Shown here: in pieces, positions 30,118 through 37,551 of the stretch
Position numbering within the stretch: the stretch's first letter is position 1
Layout: each line of letters opens with the position of its first letter
Assembly: GCF_013404075.1 (NCBI RefSeq)
Contig: NZ_JACBJQ010000005.1
Location: forward strand, 147,067 to 211,066
Source: Mycolicibacterium vinylchloridicum
Lineage (GTDB): Bacteria; Actinomycetota; Actinomycetes; Mycobacteriales; Mycobacteriaceae
Reading direction: 5' to 3'
DNA: 64,000 nucleotides
Program-made: the position numbers and the translations under genes
The notes under the pieces: model-generated
What the model saw: only the letters and a program-made list of their open reading frames with translations
What the model was told of the DNA's origin: nothing
Databases searched by the model: none

Positions 30118-30807
30118 ATGCGCATTCTCACCCTGACAGCTCTGGCCGTGGGCGTTCTGCTGGGCGAGCAGACCGTGGCGGTCTCCAGCGCCGCGACCGA
30201 CTGCGTGGCGCTCGGCGGAGCGGTCGAGGCGGACAACATCTGCCATGTGCACAGCACCGGACCGAGCTACACCATGGATTTGCGGTTCCCCACCAACTAC
30301 GCCGACGAGCAGGCCATGCTCGACTACCTGGCGCAGAACCGCGACGGATTCACCAACGTCGCCCAGACGCCGGCTGCGCGAAATGCACCGTACGAAATGG
30401 ACGTCACCACACAATCATTCACATCCGGACCGCCCACCGGCGGCACCCAGAGTGTGGTGCTCAAACTCTTCCAGGATGTCGGTGGCGCGCACCCGACGAC
30501 CTGGTACAAATCGTTCACCTACGATGTGGCGCACCGCAAACCGGTCACCTTTGACACCCTGTTCGCGGCAGAGGCCAATGCCGTCAACGCGATATTCCCG
30601 ATCGTGCAACGGGATCTGGAGCGCCAGACCGGTCTGACCGGTGTCATTGCCACCAGCGATGGGCTCGACCCGTCGCACTACCAGAACTTCGCGGTCACCA
30701 ATGACGCGGTGATCTTCTTCTTCAGCCAGGGCGAGTTGCTGCCATCGGATGCCGGCGCCACATCGGCCTCGGTACCGCGGACGGCGCTGCCCCCGCTGGC
30801 CGTGTGA
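30118..30807 (+). CDS. Secreted protein, TB22.2-like (RsiV/DUF3298-type domain)
   Basis: The 229-residue protein has a signal peptide (residues about 1-25, ending SSAA). A mature domain follows with DLRFPTNYADEQAMLDYLAQ, QSVVLKLFQDVGGAHPTTWY, and YDVAHRKPVTFDTLFAA, then QNFAVTNDAVIFFFSQGELLP. This layout matches the M. tuberculosis culture-filtrate protein TB22.2 (Rv3036c) and the DUF3298/RsiV superfamily, extracellular domains of which some bind lysozyme or sugars. Two cysteines near the N-terminus of the mature part (DC and IC) may form a disulfide. There is no lipobox. It is the last gene of the conserved block before the arsenic island. Confidence 0.88.
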   Translation: MRILTLTALAVGVLLGEQTVAVSSAATDCVALGGAVEADNICHVHSTGPSYTMDLRFPTNYADEQAMLDYLAQNRDGFTNVAQTPAARNAPYEMDVTTQSFTSGPPTGGTQSVVLKLFQDVGGAHPTTWYKSFTYDVAHRKPVTFDTLFAAEANAVNAIFPIVQRDLERQTGLTGVIATSDGLDPSHYQNFAVTNDAVIFFFSQGELLPSDAGATSASVPRTALPPLAV

Positions 30808-30819
30808 TCCCTGCCCGGC

Positions 30820-32244
30820 TTACTGGCGGGCCGGGCGAAGTCGGCTCGCCAGTTGATGTTTGCTCACCCAGGCTTGGGCAGCCATCTGTGTGGCATCCCA
30901 GGGTGAGCCAAGGGGCGGGGTGTATGCGAGGTCGAGCTCGCTGAGCGCATCGACGGTCATGGTGTGGAACAGGGCGGTCGCGTAGGTGTCGACGCGTTTG
31001 GATACTTCGGCGCTGCGGTGGCCGATGAGTTGGGCGCCGAGGAGTTGGCCGGTGGTGTGGTCGCCGGTGATGCGAATGTGGATGGGCGTGGCGCCGGGGT
31101 AGTAGGCCTTGTGGTCGTCAGGTGTAGCGGTGGTGCTGACTGGTTTCCAATCGCGTTGTACTGCTCTGGCTTCGTGTTCGCGGAGGCCGGTGCGGGCGGC
31201 GACTAGATCAAAGACTTTGACGACTTGGGTGCCGAGGCTGCCTGCATAACGAGCGTGGCCGCCGATGGCGTTTTCGCCTGCGACGCGACCCTGTTTGTGT
31301 GCGGTGGTGCCCAGCGGCAGCCAGGTCAGGCCGAGCAGTCGGTGGTGCGTGTGCACGCAGTCTCCGGCGGCGAAGACATCCGCCAGGTTGGTGCGCATGG
31401 TGTCATCGACTGCGATGGCCCCTTTCGCGCCGAGATCTGCTCCAGCGTCGCTGGCCAGTTCCGTATCGGGTCGTACGCCGACGACGACGAGGACGAAATC
31501 AACAGTGCGGCGCAAAAGTTCTCCGTCATGCTCAGCTGTGACCGTTACGGCGCCGCTGTCGGTGCGGCTGATGGCGGTGACAGCGGTGTCGGTCAGCACT
31601 TCAACACCGTTGCGTTCGAGTTCGCCGCGGACCAGCCAGCCGAGTTCGGGGTCGACGGTCGGTAGCACTTCGGGCAGGGCTTCGATCTGGGTCACGGCGA
31701 TGCCGCGGATGGTGAGCGCTTCGGCCATCTCCAGACCGATGTAACCGGCGCCGATGATGACCGCGGTGGCCGGATTGCGTTGCTGCAGTGAGTCCATGAC
31801 AGCGAAGGTGTCACCCATGGAATGCAGCAGGTGCACGCCATCCTCGGCGCCCAGGGCATCGGGTCCGCTCAGTCCGGTGATAGGTGGCCGCGCGCTGACG
31901 GCGCCCGTCCCGACCACCAGGGCGTCATAAGCCAGCTGGTCGGGCCGCCCGTCCGGGCTGAGGACGTCGAGGGTGTGGGCATCAACATTGATCCGAGTTG
32001 CGCGCGTGTCGGTCAGTACGCGCATGCCGGTCGCGGCCAGATCCGCTGCGGTGCGGTGAGCGAGGTTGGTCCAGTGGGTGACCTCGCCTGAGACGTAGTA
32101 GGGGATACCGCAGATGGAGAAGTTGGGGTATGCGTCGGCCACCACGACGGTGACCTCAGTGGTGGGGTCGAGTTCGCGGATGCGCAGGGCCGCACTGATG
32201 CCGGCGTCGCTGCCGCCGACCGCGATGATATGGCGAGACGCCAT
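30820..32244 (-). CDS. FAD/NAD(P)-disulfide oxidoreductase, CoA-disulfide-reductase-like
   Basis: The 474-residue flavoprotein has an FAD site IIAVGGSDAGISAAL, a single-cysteine redox motif NFSICGIPYY with Cys at residue 45, an NAD(P)H site AVIIGAGYIGLEMAEAL, and FAD contact motif VFAAGDC near 300. A single active-site cysteine in S-x-x-C-G is the mark of CoA-disulfide reductases, NADH oxidases and relatives rather than of glutathione reductase (C-x4-C). It ends with a dimerisation domain (GTQVVKVFDLVAARTGL). It lies 33 bases downstream of the aquaporin gene in the arsR-aquaporin operon, so it may support thiol balance or arsenical reduction. That role is inferred. Confidence 0.87.
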   Translation of the reverse strand: MASRHIIAVGGSDAGISAALRIRELDPTTEVTVVVADAYPNFSICGIPYYVSGEVTHWTNLAHRTAADLAATGMRVLTDTRATRINVDAHTLDVLSPDGRPDQLAYDALVVGTGAVSARPPITGLSGPDALGAEDGVHLLHSMGDTFAVMDSLQQRNPATAVIIGAGYIGLEMAEALTIRGIAVTQIEALPEVLPTVDPELGWLVRGELERNGVEVLTDTAVTAISRTDSGAVTVTAEHDGELLRRTVDFVLVVVGVRPDTELASDAGADLGAKGAIAVDDTMRTNLADVFAAGDCVHTHHRLLGLTWLPLGTTAHKQGRVAGENAIGGHARYAGSLGTQVVKVFDLVAARTGLREHEARAVQRDWKPVSTTATPDDHKAYYPGATPIHIRITGDHTTGQLLGAQLIGHRSAEVSKRVDTYATALFHTMTVDALSELDLAYTPPLGSPWDATQMAAQAWVSKHQLASRLRPARQ

Positions 32245-32277
32245 GACGGGGCTCCTCGAAAGTGGGGTTGGTGTGGG

Positions 32278-33027
32278 TCAGACGGAGTCGCGGGGGTGGC
32301 TGTCGGCGTGGGGGTGGGGAACGACGACGTCGTCGGCGTCGGCGGCAATGTCGGGGTACAGCGTGGCGATGAGTGCCAAACCGATTAGGGCCCCGACGAT
32401 TTGGGCGATGATGAAGCCTGGCGCTGAGCTGGGTGCGATACCCGCGAACGTGTCGGAGAAGATCCGGCCGATGGTCACGGCGGGGTTGGCGAACGACGTC
32501 GAGCTGGTGAACCAGTAGGCGGCGCCGATGTAGGCGCCGACGGCGGCGGCGGACATTCCGGCGCGGCCAGTGCGGGCCAGCGCGAAGATCAGCGCGATGA
32601 GGCCTGCCGTGGCCACGACTTCGCCGACGAGGTGTCCGGTGGTGATGCGGTCCTTGGTCGCGATCTCGAAGACCCGACGGTCGAACATCAGGTTGGCCAG
32701 CCAGGACCCACAGATTGCGCCCGCGATTTGGACAGCGCTGTAGGCGACGGCGTCGCGGGTGCTGATGCCGGTGCCGGCCCTGCGCCCCAGGAGCCAGTCG
32801 GATGCGGTGACCACCGGGTTGAAGTGAGCACCGGAGACCGGTCCGAACAGCAGGATCAGGACCGCCAGTCCGAAGACGGTGGCTGTCGAATTCTCCAGGA
32901 GCTGCAGCCCGACATCGCCCGGGGACAGCTGCGCGGCGGCGATCCCGGAGCCCACCACGACAGTGACCAGCAGTGCGCTGCCGACGAATTCGGCCACGAG
33001 CCGTCGAAGTAGGCCGATGGTTTCCAT
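32278..33027 (-). CDS. aqpS: Aquaporin (MIP family), AqpS-like arsenical channel
   Basis: The 249-residue protein has six transmembrane helices and the two half-helix motifs of the major intrinsic proteins. The first motif is NPV (SGAHFNPVVTASDW) and the second is NPA (SFANPAVTIGR), with the selectivity-filter arginine directly after. It corresponds to AqpS of Sinorhizobium meliloti, which sits in an ars operon instead of an efflux pump and lets arsenite flow out after ArsC reduction. The start ATG at 33025-33027 shares its A with the TGA of the arsR gene, so the pair is translationally coupled. The frame is open further upstream, but that sequence lies inside arsR. The C-terminus is His- and Asp-rich and may bind metal. 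Confidence 0.9.
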   Translation of the reverse strand: METIGLLRRLVAEFVGSALLVTVVVGSGIAAAQLSPGDVGLQLLENSTATVFGLAVLILLFGPVSGAHFNPVVTASDWLLGRRAGTGISTRDAVAYSAVQIAGAICGSWLANLMFDRRVFEIATKDRITTGHLVGEVVATAGLIALIFALARTGRAGMSAAAVGAYIGAAYWFTSSTSFANPAVTIGRIFSDTFAGIAPSSAPGFIIAQIVGALIGLALIATLYPDIAADADDVVVPHPHADSHPRDSV

Positions 33028-33383
33028 CAGCCAACCCCGACCAAATTGTCGGTGCCAAGCACGGTTGAAAGCTGTTGCAGTGCTTCGGGAATCACACGGT
33101 AGTACACCCACGAGCCACGCCGTTCGCTGTCGATGAGTCCGGCGGTTCGTAGCACCTTGAGGTGGTGGGAGATCGTGGGCTGGCCCACCGTGATGCCTTC
33201 GGAGATTTCGCAGACGCATGCCTCGCGGCCGCTATGGCTGGCGATAATGCTGAGCAGCCGCAGGCGAACCGGATCGGCCAACGCTTTGAGCATCCCCGCC
33301 AGCTCGGCCGCGGCGGGAGCGCTCAGTGGCTCGCGGACCAGCGGTGCGATTTCGCAGCAGCCGGGGTCGGACGAATTCGACAC
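33027..33383 (-). CDS. arsR: ArsR-family arsenic-responsive repressor
   Basis: The 118-residue winged-helix repressor has an As(III)-binding cysteine pair in GREACVCEISEG, positioned at the start of the DNA-recognition region as in ELCVCDL of ArsR. The recognition helix is GQPTISHHLKVLRTAGLI, followed by the wing SERRGSWVYYRV. Additional N-terminal cysteines (DPGCCEI) may take part in binding. The GTG start at 33383 gives the usual length. The gene leads the operon arsR-aqpS-flavoprotein. A 6-8-6 inverted repeat lies 4 bases upstream of the start and is the probable operator. This paralogue is nearly identical in design to the arsR at 34848. Confidence 0.93.
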   Translation of the reverse strand: MSNSSDPGCCEIAPLVREPLSAPAAAELAGMLKALADPVRLRLLSIIASHSGREACVCEISEGITVGQPTISHHLKVLRTAGLIDSERRGSWVYYRVIPEALQQLSTVLGTDNLVGVG

Positions 33384-33386
33384 CCA

Positions 33387-33406
33387 TCGATATTGACAGT
33401 TATCGA
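33387..33406. promoter_or_regulatory. ArsR operator candidate upstream of the arsR-aqpS operon
   Basis: TCGATA (33387-33392) and TATCGA (33401-33406) form a perfect inverted repeat with an 8-base spacer, immediately upstream of the arsR GTG. ArsR/SmtB dimers bind such short AT-rich repeats. Autorepression of this operon is inferred. Confidence 0.6.
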
Positions 33407-33487
33407 ATCAGGTCACAAGGAAACAACGCGTGAACGAATTCCCGGGGACCAGCTGGCGCGCCGCCGGTCCCCGGGTTTATGCGGGGC

Positions 33488-33964
33488 TCAGCAGCAGGAC
33501 GCTTGAGTCGCGGTAGCGGGTTGTCCGTCGGCAGCGGTGCCGCAGCAGACCGGGGTGTCGTCGGATGCTTCGCCGATCTGTGGGCTGACGCCGAAGGTGT
33601 CGGAGTCGGCGAGCTTGGTGTAGACCTCCCAGCGTTCCCCGCCTGGGCCGGTCACCCAGACCTTGTCCTGGGTGGCGAAGCAGCAGGTGGTGCCGATCTC
33701 CTCCTCGGTGAACATGCCTTCTTCGCTCAACCGCCCAATCTCGGCGTGGACTTGGTCGCTGGATTCGACCTCGACTCCGAGGTGGTTGAGGCTGCCGCCG
33801 TGGCCGGGGTTTTCCAGCAGCACGAGCTTCAGTGGCGGTTCGGCGATGGCGAAGTTGGCGTAGCCGGGCTTGACCTTGGCCGGCTCGGTATTGAACAGCT
33901 TGGAGTAGAAGGTGATGGCCGCGTCGATGTCATCGACGTTGAGGGCCAGCTGAACGCGGGACAT
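33488..33964 (-). CDS. arsI: ArsI/CadI-type glyoxalase-fold C-As lyase
   Basis: The 158-residue vicinal-oxygen-chelate protein starts VQLALNVDDIDAAITFYSKLF. The metal ligands are Gln5, His61 (NHLGVEVES) and a glutamate in RWEVYT. The vicinal cysteine pair GTTCCFATQD at residues 94-95 is diagnostic of ArsI, which cleaves the carbon-arsenic bond of trivalent methyl- or phenyl-arsenicals. The same family includes the mycobacterial cadmium-induced CadI (Rv2641). The C-terminus adds further cysteines (PVCCG and a final CC), likely for thiol capture. It is divergent from the ArsR/SmtB gene at 34067. The pair has the same arrangement as the Rv2640c-Rv2641 neighbourhood. A palindrome lies between them. 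Confidence 0.88.
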   Translation of the reverse strand: MSRVQLALNVDDIDAAITFYSKLFNTEPAKVKPGYANFAIAEPPLKLVLLENPGHGGSLNHLGVEVESSDQVHAEIGRLSEEGMFTEEEIGTTCCFATQDKVWVTGPGGERWEVYTKLADSDTFGVSPQIGEASDDTPVCCGTAADGQPATATQASCC

Positions 33965-33986
33965 GGGATGCCTCCTGAAACCTGTG

Positions 33987-34042
33987 CGACATATGTCGAA
34001 CTATTGGGACGACACCCAGGATGCCACCTTTTCGATATATGT
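33987..34042. promoter_or_regulatory. Divergent operator region between arsI/cadI and the ArsR/SmtB gene
   Basis: CGACATATGTCG (33987-33998) is a perfect 12-base palindrome. Overlapping it, ACATATGTCGAA (33989-34000) is mirrored by TTCGATATATGT at 34031-34042 with one mismatch. The two sites lie just upstream of the two divergent start codons and probably bind the ArsR/SmtB product. Confidence 0.6.
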
Positions 34043-34066
34043 CAAGATCTGTGGCACCATGGTCTC

Positions 34067-34426
34067 ATGCCCAAGACGTTGCCGTTGATCGATATGTCCT
34101 CACCGGTGTGCTGTGCGCCGGTGGCGGCTGGGGCGATGAGTGATGACGACGCCCTGCAGGTCGCACTCAGGCTCAAAGCGTTGGCCGACCCGGCGCGAGT
34201 CAAGATCATGTCGCTGCTGTTCGGTTCGGCTGATGGCGAGGAGAACAGCCGGGATCTGGCTGCCGCGGTAGGGGTCAGTGAATCCACGGCCAGCCACCAC
34301 CTGACCCAGCTACGCAACGCCGGACTGGTCGAGTCGACCCGGCGCGGTATGAACGTCTATCACCGTCCGCACCGGGACGCAGTCGCGGCATTGGTTGCGG
34401 TGCTCGACCCGAATTGCTGTTCCTAG
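34067..34426 (+). CDS. ArsR/SmtB-family metal-sensing repressor
   Basis: The 119-residue regulator begins PKTLPLIDMSSPVCCAPVA, with a Cys-Cys pair that can bind metal. The winged helix is LKALADPARVKIMSLLF, NSRDLAAAVGVSESTASHHL and STRRGMNVYHRPHRDAV, and it ends DPNCCS with a second Cys-Cys pair. It lacks the ELCVC motif of classical ArsR, so the ligand site is built from the terminal cysteine pairs, as in the Rv2640c-type mycobacterial protein. Cd(II), Pb(II) or As(III) are candidates. The start ATG 34067 is preceded by the palindromic region shared with arsI. Its stop shares CTAG with the stop of arsC on the other strand. Confidence 0.88.
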   Translation: MPKTLPLIDMSSPVCCAPVAAGAMSDDDALQVALRLKALADPARVKIMSLLFGSADGEENSRDLAAAVGVSESTASHHLTQLRNAGLVESTRRGMNVYHRPHRDAVAALVAVLDPNCCS

Positions 34427-34851
34427 GCCGGGTTTTCGGCTTCCGTGGCGTCTGGAACCAGTTCGGCGATGAGCTCTTCGATCCGAGCCTTGATCTGGTC
34501 GCGGATGGGTCGCACGGCCTCCACGCCCTTGCCGGCGGGGTCTTCGAGGACCCAGTCGCGATAGCTCTTGCCTGGGAATATCGGGCAGGTGTCCCCGCAG
34601 CCCATGGTGATCACCACATCGGAGGCCTCCACGGCGTCGGTGGTCAGGATCTTCGGAGTCTGGTCCGAGATGTCGATTCCGACTTCGGCCATCGCCGCCA
34701 CAGCGGCAGGGTTGACGGCGTCACCGGGAGCGCTGCCGGCCGAACGGACTTCGATGGCCTCGCCGGCCAAGGCTGACAGGAACCCCGCCGCCATCTGTGA
34801 ACGTCCGGCGTTGTGCACGCAGACGAACAACACGGACGGTTTGGTGCTCAT
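34423..34851 (-). CDS. arsC: Arsenate reductase, low-molecular-weight phosphatase type
   Basis: The 142-residue enzyme reduces arsenate to arsenite. The phosphatase loop VCVHNAGRSQ gives Cys11-x5-Arg17-Ser18. Two more redox cysteines lie in MGCGDTCPIFPG and relay the disulfide, and the catalytic aspartate is in DWVLEDPAGKG. The electron donor is thioredoxin or, for mycobacterial members, perhaps mycothiol/mycoredoxin. I place the start at ATG 34849-34851, which overlaps the TGA of the upstream arsR by 4 bases. The longer open frame runs back through arsR and is not used. The pair arsR-arsC is transcribed divergently from arsD-arsA. Confidence 0.93.
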   Translation of the reverse strand: MSTKPSVLFVCVHNAGRSQMAAGFLSALAGEAIEVRSAGSAPGDAVNPAAVAAMAEVGIDISDQTPKILTTDAVEASDVVITMGCGDTCPIFPGKSYRDWVLEDPAGKGVEAVRPIRDQIKARIEELIAELVPDATEAENPA

Positions 34852-35237
34852 CGGCAGGTCCTCTCCAGGGATTCGGATGTGGTGGCGAAGTGGTGTGGGT
34901 CGAGTGCCAGCACCGCGGAAAGCTGGGCGATGGCAGTCGGTATCACCCAGTAGTGCACCCAGGTACCGCGTCGTTCGCAGTCCAAGAGGCCCGCCTCGCG
35001 CAGCGTCTTGAGGTGATGGGAAATGGTCGGCTGGGACAGCTCGAAGGAGGGGGAGATGTCGCAAACACAGCACTGGCCGCCCTCATGGCTGGCGATCAGA
35101 CTCAGCATGCGCAGCCGCACCGGATCTCCCAAGGCTTTGAACATCCGGGCTAACTCGTCGGCCCAGTCTGCTTCAAGCGGCTGATGAGCCAGCGGTGGGC
35201 AACAGGCTTCAGGTGGGGGTGACGATGCGGTGGGCAC
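34848..35237 (-). CDS. arsR: ArsR-family arsenic-responsive repressor (second copy)
   Basis: The 129-residue protein has an As(III) site in GGQCCVCDISPSF with three close cysteines, an N-terminal PEACCPP cysteine pair, the recognition helix SQPTISHHLKTLREAGLL, and the wing CERRGTWVHYWV. The C-terminus is longer than in the copy at 33027 by a polar tail (TTSESLERTCR). The GTG start at 35235-35237 lies directly before a perfect 7-4-7 inverted repeat, the probable operator for both arsR-arsC and the divergent arsD-arsA. The arsC start overlaps its stop. The gene is closely related to the other arsR, and the two may cross-regulate. Confidence 0.93.
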   Translation of the reverse strand: MPTASSPPPEACCPPLAHQPLEADWADELARMFKALGDPVRLRMLSLIASHEGGQCCVCDISPSFELSQPTISHHLKTLREAGLLDCERRGTWVHYWVIPTAIAQLSAVLALDPHHFATTSESLERTCR

Positions 35238-35244
35238 ATGCCTA

Positions 35245-35262
35245 TATTGATGTCTATCAATA
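35245..35262. promoter_or_regulatory. ArsR operator between arsR-arsC and arsD-arsA
   Basis: TATTGAT (35245-35251) and ATCAATA (35256-35262) are perfect 7-base arms with a GTCT spacer. The site lies 7 bases from the arsR start and 28 bases before arsD. It is the most symmetrical of the three ars operators and can serve both promoters. Confidence 0.7.
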
Positions 35263-35290
35263 CAGCCGTCAAACGGCGGAGGAGGATCAC

Positions 35291-35689
35291 GTGCCCACGA
35301 TTTCGGTTTTCGAGCCGGCGTTGTGCTGCAATACCGGGGTGTGCGGCGACGATGTCGACGTCAACCTCGTTTCGTTCAGCGCGGACATGGCCTGGCTAAG
35401 CGAGCAGGGTGCGGCGATCACGCGCCACAATCTTGCCAACGATCCAATGGCCTTCGCCCAGGAAGCTGTCGCCAAGCGATTCCTGGAGATCGCCGGTGCG
35501 GAGGGACTGCCTTTGGTGGCCGTCGATGGGGTGACGGTGCTCACCGGGCGTTACCCAACCCGTGCCGAACTGTCTCGCTGGGCGGGCCTGGAAGTACCGG
35601 CGATCGTTCCGGCCGGGGTCACCGGTCTCGGATTGAGCGACGCCACGGCGGCGGCATGCTGCCCGCCCGGGGAAACAGACTGTTGCTGA
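35291..35689 (+). CDS. arsD: ArsD arsenic metallochaperone
   Basis: The 132-residue protein carries the chaperone cysteine triad exactly where it is known in ArsD, at residues 12, 13 and 18 (PALCCNTGVCG). A thioredoxin-like fold follows: VNLVSFSADMAWLSEQGA, then HNLANDPMAF and LPLVAVDGVTVL. C-terminal cysteine pairs (AACCPPGETDCC) add further As(III) ligands. ArsD passes As(III) to ArsA, encoded 30 bases downstream. The GTG start at 35291 has a strong GGAGGAGG ribosome site. The open frame extends upstream through the operator and is not used. Expression should be released when the ArsR product leaves the 35245 site. Confidence 0.93.
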   Translation: MPTISVFEPALCCNTGVCGDDVDVNLVSFSADMAWLSEQGAAITRHNLANDPMAFAQEAVAKRFLEIAGAEGLPLVAVDGVTVLTGRYPTRAELSRWAGLEVPAIVPAGVTGLGLSDATAAACCPPGETDCC

Positions 35690-35719
35690 ACGTCATTCGA
35701 GACACGATCGTCAACAGGT

Positions 35720-37501
35720 GTGACCATGGCCGGTGACCAACCGAGATTCCTGACCGATCCGCCGCGGTTCGTGTTCTTCACCGGAAAGGGCGGAGTCGGC
35801 AAAACGTCCGTTGCGTGTGCCTCCGCCGTTGCGTTGGCAAGTTCCGGCAAGGCAGTGCTGCTGGTATCCACCGACCCGGCATCCAACGTCGGCCAAGTAT
35901 TCGGGGTGCCGATCGGGAACACCATCACCGACATTCCTGCCGTGCCGGGTCTGTCGGCCCTGGAGATCGACCCCGAACAGGCCGCGTCGGCCTATCGCGA
36001 ACGCATCGTCGGACCGGTGCGCGGTGTGCTGCCCGAGTCGGCTATCGCCTCGATCACCGAACAACTCTCGGGTTCCTGCACTACCGAGGTCGCCTCCTTC
36101 GACGAGTTCACCGCCCTGTTGACCGACACTGACGGAGCGGTGTCGCGGTTCGACCACGTGCTGTTCGACACCGCTCCCACCGGGCACACGATCCGGCTGC
36201 TACAACTGCCCGGCAACTGGACTGAGTTCCTCGAGGCCGGAAAGGGCGATGCTTCATGCTTGGGGCCGCTGGCAGGACTCGACAAACACAAAACAACCTA
36301 CGCCGCAGCGGTTGCCGCACTGGCCGACCCTGACCGCACCCGGCTGGTCCTGGTGACCCGCCCGTCACGGTCTGCCCTACGCGAAATAGACCGCACGCGC
36401 ACCGAATTGGCCGCCCTCGGAATGCATCGGCAGTACGTCGTCGTCAACGCGGTCATGCCACAGCAGCAGAACGACAGCGACCCGCTTGCCGACGCGATCA
36501 TCCGCCGGGAACAGGCTGCCCTTTCCGACATGCCCGATGCGTTGCGCGCGCTGCCGCAAGACCGCATCGACCTCAAAGCCACCAACATGGTCGGCGTCGA
36601 GGCATTGCAATCCTTATTCGCCCCGACTGCCGGCGTCGACGATGCGGGTAGCGAGCCCGCTGGAATCGCGCCCGTAGCCGACGCTCCCTTGGTTCGGCTG
36701 ATCGATGACATCGAGCGCGGCGGAACAGGATTGGTGATGTGCATGGGCAAAGGCGGCGTCGGCAAGACCACGGTCGCCGCCGCCATCGCAGTCGCTCTGG
36801 CCAATCGCGGCCACGACGTGCACCTCACCACCACCGACCCGGCGGCTCATCTCGCCGAAACGCTGCAAGGCGGGTTGGCGCACCTGCAGGTGTCCCGGAT
36901 CGATCCTGTCGAAGCGAACCGTGCCTACCGCGAGCGAGTCATGGCCACCAAAGGCGCCAATCTCGACGAGGCGGGCCGCGCCACCCTTGCCGAGGACCTG
37001 CGCTCACCCTGCACCGAGGAAGTCGCTGTCTTCCAGGCCTTTTCCAAAGTCATCCACGAGTCCCGCAGTAAGTTCGTCGTGCTCGACACCGCCCCGACCG
37101 GGCACACGCTGCTGCTGCTGGACGCCACCGGCTCCTACCATCGTGAAATCGCACGACAAATGGGGGACAGCGGGCACTACACCACCCCGTTGATGCGCCT
37201 GCAGGACCCCGAACTCACCAAAGTCCTCCTCGTCACGCTGGCCGAAACGACACCGGTGCTCGAAGCCGCCGAGCTCCAACACGACCTCGAACGCGCCGGC
37301 ATCACACCGTGGGCGTGGGTCATCAACAACTCAGTGGCCGCGGCCGCACCTACCGACCCGCTCCTGCGACAGCGTGCCGCCGCCGAGGTCGACCAGATCG
37401 ACACGGTGCGTGCCAAGCTTGCCACCCGCTATGCCGTCATCCCGCTCTTGACGTTCGAACCTGTTGGGATCTCCGCGCTGGAATCCCTTACAGCACACTA
37501 G
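35720..37501 (+). CDS. arsA: ArsA arsenite-activated ATPase, two-domain form
   Basis: The 593-residue protein has two homologous ATPase halves, each with a deviant Walker A (FTGKGGVGKTS at residue 21 and MGKGGVGKTT at 342) and a DTAPTGHT motif. The three As(III)/Sb(III)-binding cysteines known from ArsA are all visible in context: SGSCTTEVASF, GDASCLGPL and SPCTEEVAVF. ArsA normally energises the ArsB pump, but neither ArsB nor Acr3 is encoded in this island. Start GTG 35720 or ATG 35726. The gene follows arsD closely and converges on the beta-propeller lipoprotein gene at 37552. Confidence 0.94.
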   Translation: MTMAGDQPRFLTDPPRFVFFTGKGGVGKTSVACASAVALASSGKAVLLVSTDPASNVGQVFGVPIGNTITDIPAVPGLSALEIDPEQAASAYRERIVGPVRGVLPESAIASITEQLSGSCTTEVASFDEFTALLTDTDGAVSRFDHVLFDTAPTGHTIRLLQLPGNWTEFLEAGKGDASCLGPLAGLDKHKTTYAAAVAALADPDRTRLVLVTRPSRSALREIDRTRTELAALGMHRQYVVVNAVMPQQQNDSDPLADAIIRREQAALSDMPDALRALPQDRIDLKATNMVGVEALQSLFAPTAGVDDAGSEPAGIAPVADAPLVRLIDDIERGGTGLVMCMGKGGVGKTTVAAAIAVALANRGHDVHLTTTDPAAHLAETLQGGLAHLQVSRIDPVEANRAYRERVMATKGANLDEAGRATLAEDLRSPCTEEVAVFQAFSKVIHESRSKFVVLDTAPTGHTLLLLDATGSYHREIARQMGDSGHYTTPLMRLQDPELTKVLLVTLAETTPVLEAAELQHDLERAGITPWAWVINNSVAAAAPTDPLLRQRAAAEVDQIDTVRAKLATRYAVIPLLTFEPVGISALESLTAH

Positions 37502-37503
37502 AT

Positions 37504-37522
37504 CTGACCCCAAGCGGGTCAG
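37504..37522. terminator. Hairpin after arsA
   Basis: CTGACCC (37504-37510) and GGGTCAG (37516-37522) form a 7-base stem with a 5-base loop, two bases after the arsA stop and between convergent genes. There is no U-run, so it is a terminator candidate only. Confidence 0.5.
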
Positions 37523-37551
37523 GACACGGCATTGGCCAAAAGGCCTCGGTG

